64,000 bases of DNA from Granulicella arctica (GCF_013410065.1 NZ_JACCCW010000001.1:558001-622000); one strand, 5' to 3'. Positions 34,534 to 45,078 are shown, numbered from the stretch's first letter. The notes: generated from the letters alone by a model not told the origin. Translations and numbers: made by a program.

Positions 34534-37500
34534 TTAGTAGGTAAGCCGAAGAGCAAGCTGCAGCTGCCGCGAAGGATAGACGGTGCCTGCGGTGTAAGCT
34601 CCGAAGCTGCTGCCTCCTGCCGTGCTGTTGGGCGACTTGTAGTTGGTTGCATTCAGCACGTTGAATGCTTCGGCACGAAACTCCAGACCAGTCCGCTCCT
34701 TATAGAGAGCGAAGCGTTTGTGCAAGCCCAGATCGAGCGACCCATACGCTAGAGAGCGCAGCGTATTGCGTCCTGCATTCCCGAAGGGCTGCGCGTAGGT
34801 AGGCAGGCAGACTGCGGGGTTGCTGCCTGTCGGCGCTGCTCCGCAGTAGGTAATGGAGGTGTTGTTATACACATTGCCGAGCTGCGTCGCTGTCTTCACC
34901 CAAGCCGTCTTCGGGTTATAGACCGCGGCCAGCGAGCCGGTCAGACTGGCCCGATAACTGTACGTCGCGCTCGTCGTGCTCACTTGTGCGTTTGTGTTGG
35001 GCGAATAGACCAGATTCACCGGCAGACCACTTGTCACCTGGTTGATCGCCGTGAGCTGCCATCCTCCAAGAGCCTCTTGCACTAGCAGTGGAGCAGTCGC
35101 TCCAAAGTGACGCTCTTTGCCGTAGGGAAGATCCCAGACTACGGTTGTGGTGTCGTTGATCGGCTGATCATAGCCGGAGCGCCCGCGATCACCGCGAATG
35201 TTGTAAAAATTCACGACGTTCGAGTCGCCGTTCGCATATTCAAGGTCACTGCCGACGTTGTCGATGCCGTGCGACCAGGTAAAGGAGTTCAATAGATAGA
35301 TCCCATCTGCATACCGTTTCTCGAGCTTCACCTGTAACGACTGGTACTGCAAATAACCAACAGGAAGGTTCGCCAGGATGTTGGTGAAGTTGGATATAGG
35401 CCGCCGTGCCTGTAGCGTTTGGCAGGTGGATGGTGTTGTTTGGCAGGTGGCGTCCTGTGGTGCGGCCTGGTTGTAGTCAGTGAGTGCATTCAGGTGGACA
35501 GCATGGTTCCACACCCAGGCGATGTCCAGTAGCGTAGAGTGCGGGAACTCCTGCTGTACGCCGACGAAGGTGGTCTGGGTGTATGGCGTTGGGTCTTTGC
35601 GCGGAATATAACGCGTCTGCGCTTTCAGCGTCGAGAAGCTGGCAGAGCTGGCGAAGTTTGGGACATACCCTTGCTGCGTCGTGCGGAAGCAGGTGGTCGG
35701 GTCCTGGTCGGCGGTACAGTTCGGGAGCGGAGTCTTCGCTGCACCGAAGCCGCTTGGTGGCGTCTGATCGATCGTCGCATCGACTACGTAAGGCCCGTTG
35801 TAGGCGAGCAATCCCTCGCCGCCGAAGCGGAAGTATGGTGCATAGCTCAACGCATAGCCACCACGTACTGTGGTCTTTGGCGCGACTGAGTATGCAAAGC
35901 CGAACCGCGGGGCGAAGTTGTTGTAATTTGGATCGACCAGGCTGCGGTTGTAGAGCGAACCGGATGTCGCAAGGATCAGGGCGTTCGAGGTTGGATCGAA
36001 GTTGACGATGTGATTGTCATCCGCGAAGTTCGGCGTCAGGAACTCGTAACGAAGGCCGTAGTTCAGGGACAGACGGTCATTGACCTTCCAATCGTCCTGA
36101 GCAAAGACATAGTCCCAACGCCGTTCATAGTTCACCTCGGCGATGTTATTCAGCTCATAGTGCGAGCGCGCTCCGACCAGAAAGTCCGCAAGGTTGTTCG
36201 CGCCGGTGATGGCAGTGTTCGAGGAAGCCGTAGCCGTTGTCCGGCTGAACTGGCCAGCATAGGTGTCCGAGCCATACTTCGGGTGAAAGTCTGAGATGGC
36301 CTGGTTCAGCCAGCCATACTCATATCCAGCCTTGAACGTGTGACGACCACGAATATGCGAGACCGTTACCTTCGGGTTGGCAAGATATGGATCGGTGAAC
36401 TGCGGATTCGTGGCCTGGCGGCCAAACTGGCTGAAGCCGGCTACAGCCTGCGTGTTCACACCGCCGATGATCGAAGGATCGGTCGGTGCATTCGGAAAGG
36501 TCACGAGGTTCGTCGCTCCCAAGTTATAGGGCGACTTACCGCTGTGGGTCAGATCGACACCGAACCGAGCCTCAATCAGAGTACGCGGGGAGACGTTGAA
36601 GGTTATGCCGCTGGCCATCTGCTTCGTCCGGGCGTAAAGCGTTCCATTGCTATTGCCGCCCGCAATGCCGGTGATCGGCGGGGCGGCCACGATGGTGTAC
36701 TGACGCTGGCTGTAGCGCCCGAAGAACGTCAGCCGAGGGCTAAGGAAGGCATCGATGCGTGCATCGCCATGGTCGTCTTGAATCGTATTGGCAGGGTTAG
36801 AGCTATAGTTAGGTTGGCCAAGAGCAACTGACAAGTTAGGCGCAGGCAGCGCGTTGACAACGGCGATACCGAAGGCGCTTTGGTCGGACACTGGAATCAC
36901 ACCGTTCGCATACTTCGCACCGGTTACCGGGTTCTGTAGCGCAATCGGCGTCACGCCATCTGCCTGAACGAAGACTCCCTGACGCTCGCCTAGAGTCGGT
37001 ACGGTTGCGGTCTGTAGGCTCGTGTCCTTGTGGCGCAGCCCTTCATAGTCCACGAAGAAGAAGAGCTTATCTTTCAAGATTGGACCACCCAGCGTTGCGC
37101 CAAATTGGTTCTGGATCAACGTTGGCTTCGAACCCGTCCCCAGAAATGGTCCAAAGGCATTCAACACCGTGTTACGGAGATAGTCATAAGCAACGCCGTG
37201 GAACTGGTTGGTTCCGCTGCGGAAGCTAACGTTGATGACGCCGCCGCCCGCGCGCCCAAACTCCGCCGCGTAGTTGTCGGTCTGTACGCGAAACTCCTGC
37301 AGCGCATCCGGTGACGGGATGATCGCCTGGTTGGAGTAGCCCTGGTTTGCCTCCTGATATGCATTGTTGTCGAGCCCATCAAGCAGGAAGTTGTTCGCGT
37401 TTGACCGCATTCCATTCACGTTGTAAGCGCCGTCGCGGCTCGTGATGGAACCATCCTCGATGAGCGACTTTCGGACGCCTGGAACCAGCGTAGTCAGGTC

Positions 37501-38061
37501 AGCATAGGCGCGGCCATTCAGCGGCAAGTTCACGAGCTCCTTGGCCGAGATCACCTGCCCACGGTCGCTCGAGTCCGTCTCAAGCAACGTAGCGGCACCG
37601 CTCACCGTTATCTCCTGCGTCTCGGAACCAAGAGCCAACTGCATATCAACACGCTGTCGTGCACCGATCTGTACCGTGAAATGCTGCGAGGTCGCGCTGG
37701 CGAAGCCTGCCTTGCTCACTGTCAGTCCGTACTCACCAATCTGTACAACCGGAAACTGGTAGTCACCATTCGCGTCCGCCGCAATAGTCACGGAAACGTT
37801 CTTGGAGAGGTTTGTCAGCACCACGGTCGCGCCGGGAACCACGGCACCAGTCTGGTCCTTCACCGTTCCCAGCACAGCCGCGGCATCAAACTGTGCGTAT
37901 GCAGAAGCGCTGCCAAACGCACAGGCAAACAACAAAACGACGAGGCAAACAATCCTGAGAGCTCTCGGGAACTGGAGAAGAGAGCGAGACATAAGAGCAT
38001 GCGGAGGCGACATAAGATCGTGGTCCATCTTTCTCGGAAGTTCGAATGGTTCAGGGTTCAT
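34534..38061 (-). CDS. TonB-dependent receptor, Oar-like
   Basis: 1175-aa outer-membrane receptor. The signal peptide is clearer if translation begins at M24 (MSRSLLQF) than at M1. It has a carboxypeptidase-regulatory domain (GTVKDQTGAVVPGATV, FPVVQIGEYGLTV), a plug (NLPLNGRAYADLTTL, FLLDGLDNNAYQE, FRSGTNQFHGVAYDY) and a beta-barrel ending RLTY. It is divergently transcribed from a winged-helix/TM protein (38194) across about 130 bp, so that protein is a candidate regulator. The ligand is unknown. Confidence 0.92.
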   Translation of the reverse strand: MNPEPFELPRKMDHDLMSPPHALMSRSLLQFPRALRIVCLVVLLFACAFGSASAYAQFDAAAVLGTVKDQTGAVVPGATVVLTNLSKNVSVTIAADANGDYQFPVVQIGEYGLTVSKAGFASATSQHFTVQIGARQRVDMQLALGSETQEITVSGAATLLETDSSDRGQVISAKELVNLPLNGRAYADLTTLVPGVRKSLIEDGSITSRDGAYNVNGMRSNANNFLLDGLDNNAYQEANQGYSNQAIIPSPDALQEFRVQTDNYAAEFGRAGGGVINVSFRSGTNQFHGVAYDYLRNTVLNAFGPFLGTGSKPTLIQNQFGATLGGPILKDKLFFFVDYEGLRHKDTSLQTATVPTLGERQGVFVQADGVTPIALQNPVTGAKYANGVIPVSDQSAFGIAVVNALPAPNLSVALGQPNYSSNPANTIQDDHGDARIDAFLSPRLTFFGRYSQRQYTIVAAPPITGIAGGNSNGTLYARTKQMASGITFNVSPRTLIEARFGVDLTHSGKSPYNLGATNLVTFPNAPTDPSIIGGVNTQAVAGFSQFGRQATNPQFTDPYLANPKVTVSHIRGRHTFKAGYEYGWLNQAISDFHPKYGSDTYAGQFSRTTATASSNTAITGANNLADFLVGARSHYELNNIAEVNYERRWDYVFAQDDWKVNDRLSLNYGLRYEFLTPNFADDNHIVNFDPTSNALILATSGSLYNRSLVDPNYNNFAPRFGFAYSVAPKTTVRGGYALSYAPYFRFGGEGLLAYNGPYVVDATIDQTPPSGFGAAKTPLPNCTADQDPTTCFRTTQQGYVPNFASSASFSTLKAQTRYIPRKDPTPYTQTTFVGVQQEFPHSTLLDIAWVWNHAVHLNALTDYNQAAPQDATCQTTPSTCQTLQARRPISNFTNILANLPVGYLQYQSLQVKLEKRYADGIYLLNSFTWSHGIDNVGSDLEYANGDSNVVNFYNIRGDRGRSGYDQPINDTTTVVWDLPYGKERHFGATAPLLVQEALGGWQLTAINQVTSGLPVNLVYSPNTNAQVSTTSATYSYRASLTGSLAAVYNPKTAWVKTATQLGNVYNNTSITYCGAAPTGSNPAVCLPTYAQPFGNAGRNTLRSLAYGSLDLGLHKRFALYKERTGLEFRAEAFNVLNATNYKSPNSTAGGSSFGAYTAGTVYPSRQLQLALRLTY

Positions 38062-38158
38062 CGTTCGTGTCCTTTGGGCAGGTCAAGCGCAACGTCGTGT
38101 TCTACCTCCGTGAACGTAGCTTAAGGTCATCCAGAATTCCTAGAGATTTCGCCGCAAC

Positions 38159-38171
38159 TTTAACTGTTAAA
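38159..38171. promoter_or_regulatory. Short palindrome between divergent genes
   Basis: TTTAAC-T-GTTAAA, a perfect 6-bp inverted repeat in the receptor/regulator intergenic region. Candidate binding site; weak on its own. Confidence 0.3.
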
Positions 38172-38193
38172 CGCAATAAGCACCTATGCAAGA

Positions 38194-39645
38194 ATGATTT
38201 ACCTCGCTGTAACACGCTTTGTTGAGCCTAGACTAAGAATGGAAAAGCTAGTAGTTTTGTTCATGCTCCATTCACGCAAGACTGCTTTCATGAAAGTAAT
38301 CATGAATAAAGGTCAAACAGCACTGGTGCCTTCGTTGGACGATCGGCTGGTTGAAGTTTCCTTAGAGGTGAAGAGGAAGCTCGTCGAACGCATCGTCATC
38401 TCTCCCTCTTTTAGTAAGTCGGAACGCCTCTCCAGCTTTTTATTGCACATCTGCACACTCGACCAGCAGGGCCGGCTGAACGAGATCAGTGAGCAGCAGA
38501 TTGGCGAAGCCGTCTTTGGACGCCCGCAGAACTACGATCCGAGCATCGACGGCATCGTCCGCTCTCATGCCAGCCGTCTTCGTTTGCGTCTGGACCAGTA
38601 CTTTACACAGGAAGGCGTCAACGAGCCAATCCGCCTACACATCCCTCGGGGAGCCTACGTCCCTTTCTACGCGCCGAGACCCCATGACAAGCTGGCGCAA
38701 GAGGACACACCGACCTTCAGCAGGCTTCCACATCCTCGTCCACTGAGTGACACCCCGCCTCGTCGTCTGCTCTACCGCATCGCCGCCTTTTGTCTTCTTC
38801 TGCTTACAGTCAGCGTGTTGTCGTTTGAGTTTGCACGATCCAAATTCCCAGTTATCGAACGACTCCTCTCTGCAGTCGATCCCTCACCTACGGATAAGCT
38901 CTGGCAGGCACTCTTCCAACCGGGGCGCGAGACGCTGTTCGTCGTCGGCGACGGCGGAGCGAATATGTTCGAGAACATGGCCACGCGGCAGCTCACCACT
39001 GAGGAGTACTCTTCCCGTTCGTGGCTCAAAGAGCCGCTCGCACAGACTCCATCCGGTTTCTCCTGGGCCCCCATTGCGACCCGAAACTATACTCCCTACT
39101 TTTCGGTCGATCTCGCAGTGAAACTTGCGCGTCTGCCACAGGTCTCCGATGGACAGCTAACCACAATGTTCGCTCGCGACCTCCGTCTCGATAACCTCAA
39201 AGACTCGCAGGCAATCCTTATTGGCGGACCGAACTATAACCCATGGGAGCAACTTTTCTCTCGCGACCAGAATTTCCGCATGATTTATGACGCGGTCGAA
39301 AACTCTATCAGCATCGTCAACCTTCATCCGCAATCTGGGGAACCGGCGATCTTTCAGTGGCGCCAAACTGATACCAAGTCACACTACGGCTACTCACTGA
39401 TTACTTTGAGCAAAAATCTGAACCACAACGGTCACGTCCTGATATTGCAAGGAGCAACGGCCCAGGGCGACAAAGCCGCGGCCGACTTCCTCCTTGCGCG
39501 CAAAGAAATAGAACCATTTCTGCGTAAAGCGCTCGGGCAAAATGGGCAGTTGGAAGACTTTGAGATCGTCCTCGAGACAAGCTTCGTTGCAGGTGGAAAC
39601 ACAGACACACACGTTGTTGGATTCCGAATTCACCATTCTGGGTGA
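38194..39645 (+). CDS. Putative winged-helix membrane regulator, acidobacterial type
   Basis: 483 aa at most. Residues about 60-155 carry the conserved block EISEQQIGEAVFGRPQNYDPSIDGIVRSHASRLR (split here as EISEQQIGEAVFGR, then YDPSIDGIVRSHASRLR) and IPRGAYVPFY, a DNA-binding-like winged fold common in Acidobacteria. One transmembrane helix (192-212) leads to a periplasmic domain of about 270 residues with no family I know. The layout mirrors CadC-type regulators, and the gene is divergent from a TonB receptor. The start is uncertain: Met 33 (38290) or Met 37 (38302) are as likely as 38194. Confidence 0.7.
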   Translation: MIYLAVTRFVEPRLRMEKLVVLFMLHSRKTAFMKVIMNKGQTALVPSLDDRLVEVSLEVKRKLVERIVISPSFSKSERLSSFLLHICTLDQQGRLNEISEQQIGEAVFGRPQNYDPSIDGIVRSHASRLRLRLDQYFTQEGVNEPIRLHIPRGAYVPFYAPRPHDKLAQEDTPTFSRLPHPRPLSDTPPRRLLYRIAAFCLLLLTVSVLSFEFARSKFPVIERLLSAVDPSPTDKLWQALFQPGRETLFVVGDGGANMFENMATRQLTTEEYSSRSWLKEPLAQTPSGFSWAPIATRNYTPYFSVDLAVKLARLPQVSDGQLTTMFARDLRLDNLKDSQAILIGGPNYNPWEQLFSRDQNFRMIYDAVENSISIVNLHPQSGEPAIFQWRQTDTKSHYGYSLITLSKNLNHNGHVLILQGATAQGDKAAADFLLARKEIEPFLRKALGQNGQLEDFEIVLETSFVAGGNTDTHVVGFRIHHSG

Positions 39646-40671
39646 CGCGAAGAATATCCCGCTCAATACGTGCCTCATTATTTATCCGAAAGCAGTTTCA
39701 TGATTCTGGATTGGATGACACTGGCGATTGATTGCAGAAGGCTATGCTATTTCCCAGAGTAAATAAAAGATCGCTGCTCCATCCAAAATCTTCGGCACCC
39801 AATAACTAAATACCTAAACCGGTGGATATTCTAAATAACACTCGTTCGCTGTTAGCAGCCAGTGATACTACTTCTTATATGTAGCGAGCACCGTCTGCTG
39901 AACTCATTATTTTCTTTCACTACTCTGGTGAGTCCATCGAGTACTAAATAAGAGATTTAATTAAATGTCTATTATGAGATTTCGTCATGAAGTTACAAGC
40001 GGCTATGTCTAGCATTCAACGGGAAAATCAAGTCGAGATATTGACTTTATTTTAGATATTTAAAGTAACCTAATCGCCCTTCTTGCAAAGGACTTGTCGC
40101 TGCCAAATCTCGGCTTGGCGACTAAGATAAATTCTCTTTCTATGACTTATGCAGATTAGATCCGTACCTTATCCGCCGTCCCCATCGAATGAATAGAATC
40201 TCGCGAAAGAGTTGCAACGCTTCTCTCACGCCATGGATGACCTGTTCGTCCAAACGCTCTACATCTTCGATCGGAGATCAATTTTGACACTATGTCCCAT
40301 CCAAGATACTCAACGCATGGCATCTCATACTCTTTCAGTTGGCGATGCAGGAGCGTTATAGCGGGAGCCATGCCAGCCTCGCAATTTAGGTATTGACATT
40401 CGATTGGATCACAAGTACGTTTCAGACTCAGTTCCAAAAATTGGATTCAGGTGCAGCTAGCTGCAACACAATTGATTCTGCTGGTGTTGACAAGACTAGT
40501 CGAAGCATCTCAATCGAATCAGAATGTAGCCAGAAAAATCTGCACAATTGCCTTGCACTGTTCCGGCCCAATCGGAGATACATTTATTTTCTATCTCTAC
40601 TGATCGAGCAAGTTCATATGTATTGCAATACGTCTCATTCATTTCATTCATGACTCTCTGGAGGGCCGCAC
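39646..40671. other. A+T-rich 1-kb intergenic region
   Basis: Markedly more A+T-rich than its surroundings. A minus-strand frame of about 45 codons ending at 40140 (VERLDEQVIHGVREALQLF, then ILFIRWGRRIR) may be the tail of a decayed gene I cannot place. A 93-codon minus frame (40156-40437) overlaps it and has no family resemblance. The promoter of the receptor at 40672 should lie here. Confidence 0.35.
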
Positions 40672-43600
40672 ATGCGCGTTAGTATTTGTAGGTTGATTAC
40701 ATATTTTCTCTGCTTCGGCATACTTTTATATTCGACCGAAAGCTATGCGCAAAATGCTGTCTCTACCGGGGCGATTACAGGAACTGTCCGAGATGCCAGT
40801 GGGGCACTCCTAGCCAACGTGGTTGTTACAGTGGTAAGTGATACCACGGGTATGACACTTAGCGCTAAGACGAACTCTGATGGGATTTTTAGCTTTCCAG
40901 CATTGCCGGTTGGGGCATACAAGGCAAGCTTTAGCGCCACCGGATTCAAAAAGACACAGATACAAAATTTATCCGTTGGGGTGGGGCACACGGCTGACGC
41001 AGAAGCGGTACTCTCGATCGGGGATATCAGCCAACAGGTTGTTGTGGAGGCTACTGGCTCGGATCTCAATCCCACAGATACGACGGTGGGTACATTGATT
41101 GAGAAATCTACGATCGATGGATTGCCCCTAAGCGGACGGCGATACACCGATTTTGTATTGCTGACACCGAACGTTACAGCAGATGGGCAGTTTGGCCATA
41201 TTAGCTTCGCAGGCCAATCGGGAGGGGATCTCTCCGGGTATAACAACACGGCAGGCGGGGCATCGAACGCGAATGGAGCTAGTGCCTTCACTGTCGATGG
41301 ATCGGATGCGACCAGTTACTACTATGGCGATAATCGCGGGTTTACGCGTATCCCTTACATCTTCGGGCTACAGGCCATCCAGGAATTTCAGGTTCAGCCG
41401 AATGTCTACAACGCGGCTTATGGAGGTGCCGGAGCAGGCTTCATCAACACCGTGACTAAGTCAGGCACCAACCAATATCATGGTGATCTTTTCTACTACA
41501 ACCGCAACTCGGGTACGGGTGCGAACGACGCTGTTGACAAGGCAGCAGGAAATCCAAAGCTGCAAAATACATTGCAGCAGTTCGGTGCGGACATCGGTGG
41601 CCCTATCGTAAAAGACAAGTTATTCTTTTACTTCGACTACGAGCAACAGCGGCACAGAGATCCGCTTTATGCCCTGAATCAAGCTCAATCCGCTATCGAC
41701 CAGACAAGCTTCGGCGTTCCTTCAAGCTCGACCTTGCCTGCTTACAATTCTCACTTTCCTATGGCCGCAAGCATCTCGCAAGACGAAGCGACTGCTGACC
41801 CGACCAATCCGATCTATCTCCAGGGTGTGGCAAACGCGCTTCACGAGATCAAGTCGAATCTCGGACCAAGAGCACGCCGCCGTGACGACCTCGAGTTTTT
41901 TCCCAAGGTCGATTGGCAGTTGAGCGCGAAAGACAGAATCACGATGCTTTACAACTACAACAACTTCAAATCTCCAGGCGGCATCATCACCTTTAGTCCG
42001 GAGCCCTTCGGAGCAGATGAGTTGCTAGGAAATAATGGCGTCAAAGATCATGTCGCGACGGTTCACTGGACCCGCGTTCTGAACTCGTCTGCGGTGAATG
42101 ACATGCATACCAGCTATGTGCGAGATGAGCAGTATTACACTCCCTCGGGTTTAGTCGATCCAAATGCACCGGAGATCATTCTTACAGCACCTTCAGTCTT
42201 CCTGATGGGAAACGCCACGTTCTCCTATAACAACCTCCGTGAGTATCAGTGGCAGTTTGCCGATCATGTCACGTTGACACATGGGAAGCATCAGCTTGAG
42301 TTTGGAGTGGATTACAACCATGACTCGATTGCAAACAGTAATCCCGGAACCTTCAATGGCCAGTATATTTTCTTGAGCTTGCAGGCGTTTGCGTTGGGCA
42401 AGTGGAACATCTTCGAGCAAACAACTGGCAATCCGAAGTTCAATTTTTCTGATCCCTTTACGGGATTCTTTCTGAATGACACTTACCGCATCACTCCAAA
42501 CCTAACGCTGACGGGTGGGTTGCGCGAAGATTTTCAGATCTATCCGAACCCGAGCGGGAATCCGGCGCTGCCTTTGACGCAGCACTTCAATAACCAATAT
42601 CAGAGAGTTTCGCCTCGTTTTGGTTTTTCCTATGCTCCCTTCTCCAAGACGGTCGTCCGTGGCGGAGCGGGACTCTACTATGAAATTTTTGTCGGCGGCA
42701 ACTATCAGAACTCTACTCAGACTGACGGAGTATTGCAGACTAGCCTAAACCTTCTCGACTTTTCAACGAGCACTCTTCCTACTGCGCAGGCGGTCGTATT
42801 CCCGAATAAACTGGCGAGCAACGATTCGCGCTTCAGCGGCGCGAGCAACATCGTCGCAATTTCACCGAACTACAAGACGCCGTCTGTGGTGAATGCTAGT
42901 TTGCAGATTGATCAAGAGCTCGCACCCCAGACGATCCTGACAGTGGGTAGTTTGTGGTCCCACGGGATGCACCTTACATCTTCCACGGCGTATGACTTGA
43001 ACCGGAAGCAGCCGACTGGAACCACAACATTTGTTCTCCCGAACGGGAAGACTCTGGTTGAACCGAATCTCGACACCGGCGTTTTACAGGAAGGCGCAAT
43101 CAGCTCCAGCTTCAACCAGATCAATGCGTTGATTAGTCCGGGGATCAACAACTATGTTTCGCTCTTCACGCAGTTGAACCGTCAGGTAGCGCATGGAGCA
43201 AATGTGATCGCGGCCTACACGCTCTCGAAGTCGACACAATCGGGCGTGGACTTCTACAACCAGTTCAATCTGGGCGAAACCCGTGGCTTATCGCTGCTGG
43301 ACATGCGTCACCGACTCAGTGTGGGTGTCGTCTATCGGCCTGAGATCACCACAAGCAACAAGGCTGAGCGTCTATTGCTGTCGGATTGGACGATCAGCAC
43401 GATTTCACAGTTCAACTCGGGAAGGCCTTACACGGGGGTAATCAGCTCGTTGAACGATACAGCAGCGTTACAGGCTACACCGAATACCGCGGCAGGCTTA
43501 GTGGGAGGTAATTCGCCTGGTTATGGCCTGGCTCCAGGAGAAGGAATGAATTCGTTTACCGGGCCATGGATCACGGAGATCGACCTGGGCCTGGAACGCA

Positions 43601-43860
43601 GGTTCACGATTCACGAGAAACAATACATCTCTCTCAAAGCACAGGTGTTCAACCTGTTCAATTCACCGAACTACTACGTCGAGGCGGGCAGTGGTATCAA
43701 TCAAGTGGAGTACACCGCTACATGCGGTGATGGAAGCACCTTGAATCAGACGTGCACACTCGCGCCCAACAATGGAACTGGCGGGTTCAAAACCTTCACC
43801 GCTGTCTCGCAGCCAAACCCTCCGAGAATTATGCAGTTCTCCTTTGGATATAGCTTCTAA
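40672..43860 (+). CDS. TonB-dependent receptor, Oar-like
   Basis: 1062-aa outer-membrane receptor with a signal peptide (1-26), a carboxypeptidase-regulatory domain (GTVRDASGALLANVVV, FPALPVGAYKASF), a plug (GLPLSGRRYTDFVLL, FTVDGSDATSYYYG, VTKSGTNQYHGDLFY) and a barrel ending FGYSF. The ribosome site GGAGGG precedes ATG 40672. It is a monocistronic unit closed by a 20-bp terminator hairpin. The ligand is unknown. Confidence 0.92.
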   Translation: MRVSICRLITYFLCFGILLYSTESYAQNAVSTGAITGTVRDASGALLANVVVTVVSDTTGMTLSAKTNSDGIFSFPALPVGAYKASFSATGFKKTQIQNLSVGVGHTADAEAVLSIGDISQQVVVEATGSDLNPTDTTVGTLIEKSTIDGLPLSGRRYTDFVLLTPNVTADGQFGHISFAGQSGGDLSGYNNTAGGASNANGASAFTVDGSDATSYYYGDNRGFTRIPYIFGLQAIQEFQVQPNVYNAAYGGAGAGFINTVTKSGTNQYHGDLFYYNRNSGTGANDAVDKAAGNPKLQNTLQQFGADIGGPIVKDKLFFYFDYEQQRHRDPLYALNQAQSAIDQTSFGVPSSSTLPAYNSHFPMAASISQDEATADPTNPIYLQGVANALHEIKSNLGPRARRRDDLEFFPKVDWQLSAKDRITMLYNYNNFKSPGGIITFSPEPFGADELLGNNGVKDHVATVHWTRVLNSSAVNDMHTSYVRDEQYYTPSGLVDPNAPEIILTAPSVFLMGNATFSYNNLREYQWQFADHVTLTHGKHQLEFGVDYNHDSIANSNPGTFNGQYIFLSLQAFALGKWNIFEQTTGNPKFNFSDPFTGFFLNDTYRITPNLTLTGGLREDFQIYPNPSGNPALPLTQHFNNQYQRVSPRFGFSYAPFSKTVVRGGAGLYYEIFVGGNYQNSTQTDGVLQTSLNLLDFSTSTLPTAQAVVFPNKLASNDSRFSGASNIVAISPNYKTPSVVNASLQIDQELAPQTILTVGSLWSHGMHLTSSTAYDLNRKQPTGTTTFVLPNGKTLVEPNLDTGVLQEGAISSSFNQINALISPGINNYVSLFTQLNRQVAHGANVIAAYTLSKSTQSGVDFYNQFNLGETRGLSLLDMRHRLSVGVVYRPEITTSNKAERLLLSDWTISTISQFNSGRPYTGVISSLNDTAALQATPNTAAGLVGGNSPGYGLAPGEGMNSFTGPWITEIDLGLERRFTIHEKQYISLKAQVFNLFNSPNYYVEAGSGINQVEYTATCGDGSTLNQTCTLAPNNGTGGFKTFTAVSQPNPPRIMQFSFGYSF

Positions 43861-43879
43861 ATTGTTGCGACCAGGCCCA

Positions 43880-43929
43880 CAACAGCTCAGCCGCTCTCTG
43901 CAGTACTCCAGAGAGCGGCTGAGCTGTTG
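43880..43929 (+). terminator. Very strong hairpin terminator
   Basis: A perfect 20-bp stem (43880-43899 with 43910-43929) around a 10-nt loop, 20 bp past the TonB receptor stop. Confidence 0.75.
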
Positions 43930-44125
43930 ATATTTACTTGCATGGCAAGAGTTGATACGGGTGGAATGTCAGGTCATTTTTTCTCCAACCTACATCTTGT
44001 GGGTTCTTGTTTGATTTGGAATCTGATTTGGTACAAGTTATCCACCGCTATTTGATCGACTTAGCGGAATTTTGCTTGATTGGCGCGGAGATGGGCCGCA
44101 TACTCTGGGTAGAGTCAGCCGGAGA

Positions 44126-45064
44126 ATGATGAACAAGGCCAACCGAGACACCCAAGTGACCCGATATAGCCGTCATGATGTACTCCGCATTCTTCACTTG
44201 CAGGCGCGCCAGTTAGCGGCGTGGGAGCGAGCAGGACTGATTCTTCCCAACCAAGACTATTCGTTTGAAGAGCTTGGCCAGTTGCGAACGGTGCGCGACC
44301 TGCGTGCAACGCGCATCTCGGCAAGGAGCATCCGTCAGTATGTGGAGGCGATGCAGCGTGTGTCGGGCATGCGCAATGCGCTGATGGAATCGAGCGCGGT
44401 GCGGCGTGGGTCGCGGCTGGCGTTTCGTTATGAGGGCACGCTGCTGGACCCTATGACGCAACAGCTTTCTTTCGACTTCGATACAAAATCAGGGGCTTCG
44501 CTCCGGGTGGTTTTGCCGTCGGGCGCGATCGATCCCTTGCAAAAGACATTGAATACGCAGGACTTATTCCTACATGCGGTGCGCCTGGAAGAGAATCCGA
44601 AGACAATTTTGGAGGCAGCGGCTCTGTATGAGGAGATTCTCGCAGAGAACCCGAAACATGCCCCGGCAGCGATCAATCTAGGGACGATCCGGTATGGGCA
44701 GCGCGAGTTTTACGCGGCGGAAAATCTGTATCGGCAGGCCACACTGGCCGATCCGGAGTATGCGCTGGCGTTCTTCGACCTGGGCAATGTGCTGGACGAG
44801 ATGCAGCGGCTGGATGAAGCAATCACCGCGTATCTACGGGCGATTGCGCTGGTTCCACAGTATGCGGATGCACACTACAACCTGGCGCTGGCGTATGAGA
44901 GGCAGGGTCAGCGGCGGCGTGCTCTGCGGCACTGGCTGATGTATGTCCGGCTGGACCCGGTGGGGCCTTGGGCGAGCCATGCGAAGGGTCAGGCGAAGAA
45001 GATATTGAACAGCGAGCGCTTGACAATTGTGAGCCGCCGGGGACGCCTCGTGGCGGCCAGCTAG
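44126..45064 (+). CDS. MerR-type helix-turn-helix protein with TPR repeats
   Basis: About 312 aa. The N-terminal MerR-like domain (TRYSRHDVLRILHLQARQL, then AAWERAGLI, LRTVRDLRATRISARSIRQY) binds DNA in family members. The C-terminal half has three to four TPR repeats (AAINLGTIRYGQREFYAAENLY, split as AAINLGTIRYGQ and FYAAENLYRQA; NLALAYERQGQRRRAL), a protein-interaction scaffold. The start is set by GGAG at 44121-44124 and the ATG pair at 44126/44129; the longer frame from 44072 lacks a ribosome site. This fusion recurs in Acidobacteria, with function unknown. The stop lies 14 bp before the operator-like boxes at 45079. Confidence 0.75.
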   Translation: MMNKANRDTQVTRYSRHDVLRILHLQARQLAAWERAGLILPNQDYSFEELGQLRTVRDLRATRISARSIRQYVEAMQRVSGMRNALMESSAVRRGSRLAFRYEGTLLDPMTQQLSFDFDTKSGASLRVVLPSGAIDPLQKTLNTQDLFLHAVRLEENPKTILEAAALYEEILAENPKHAPAAINLGTIRYGQREFYAAENLYRQATLADPEYALAFFDLGNVLDEMQRLDEAITAYLRAIALVPQYADAHYNLALAYERQGQRRRALRHWLMYVRLDPVGPWASHAKGQAKKILNSERLTIVSRRGRLVAAS

Positions 45065-45078
45065 GTCAAAATCCCGAC

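Noticed and set aside
40156..40437. 93-codon minus-strand ORF in the A+T-rich spacer
   Set aside because: No family resemblance, no ribosome site and overlaps a more coding-like frame.
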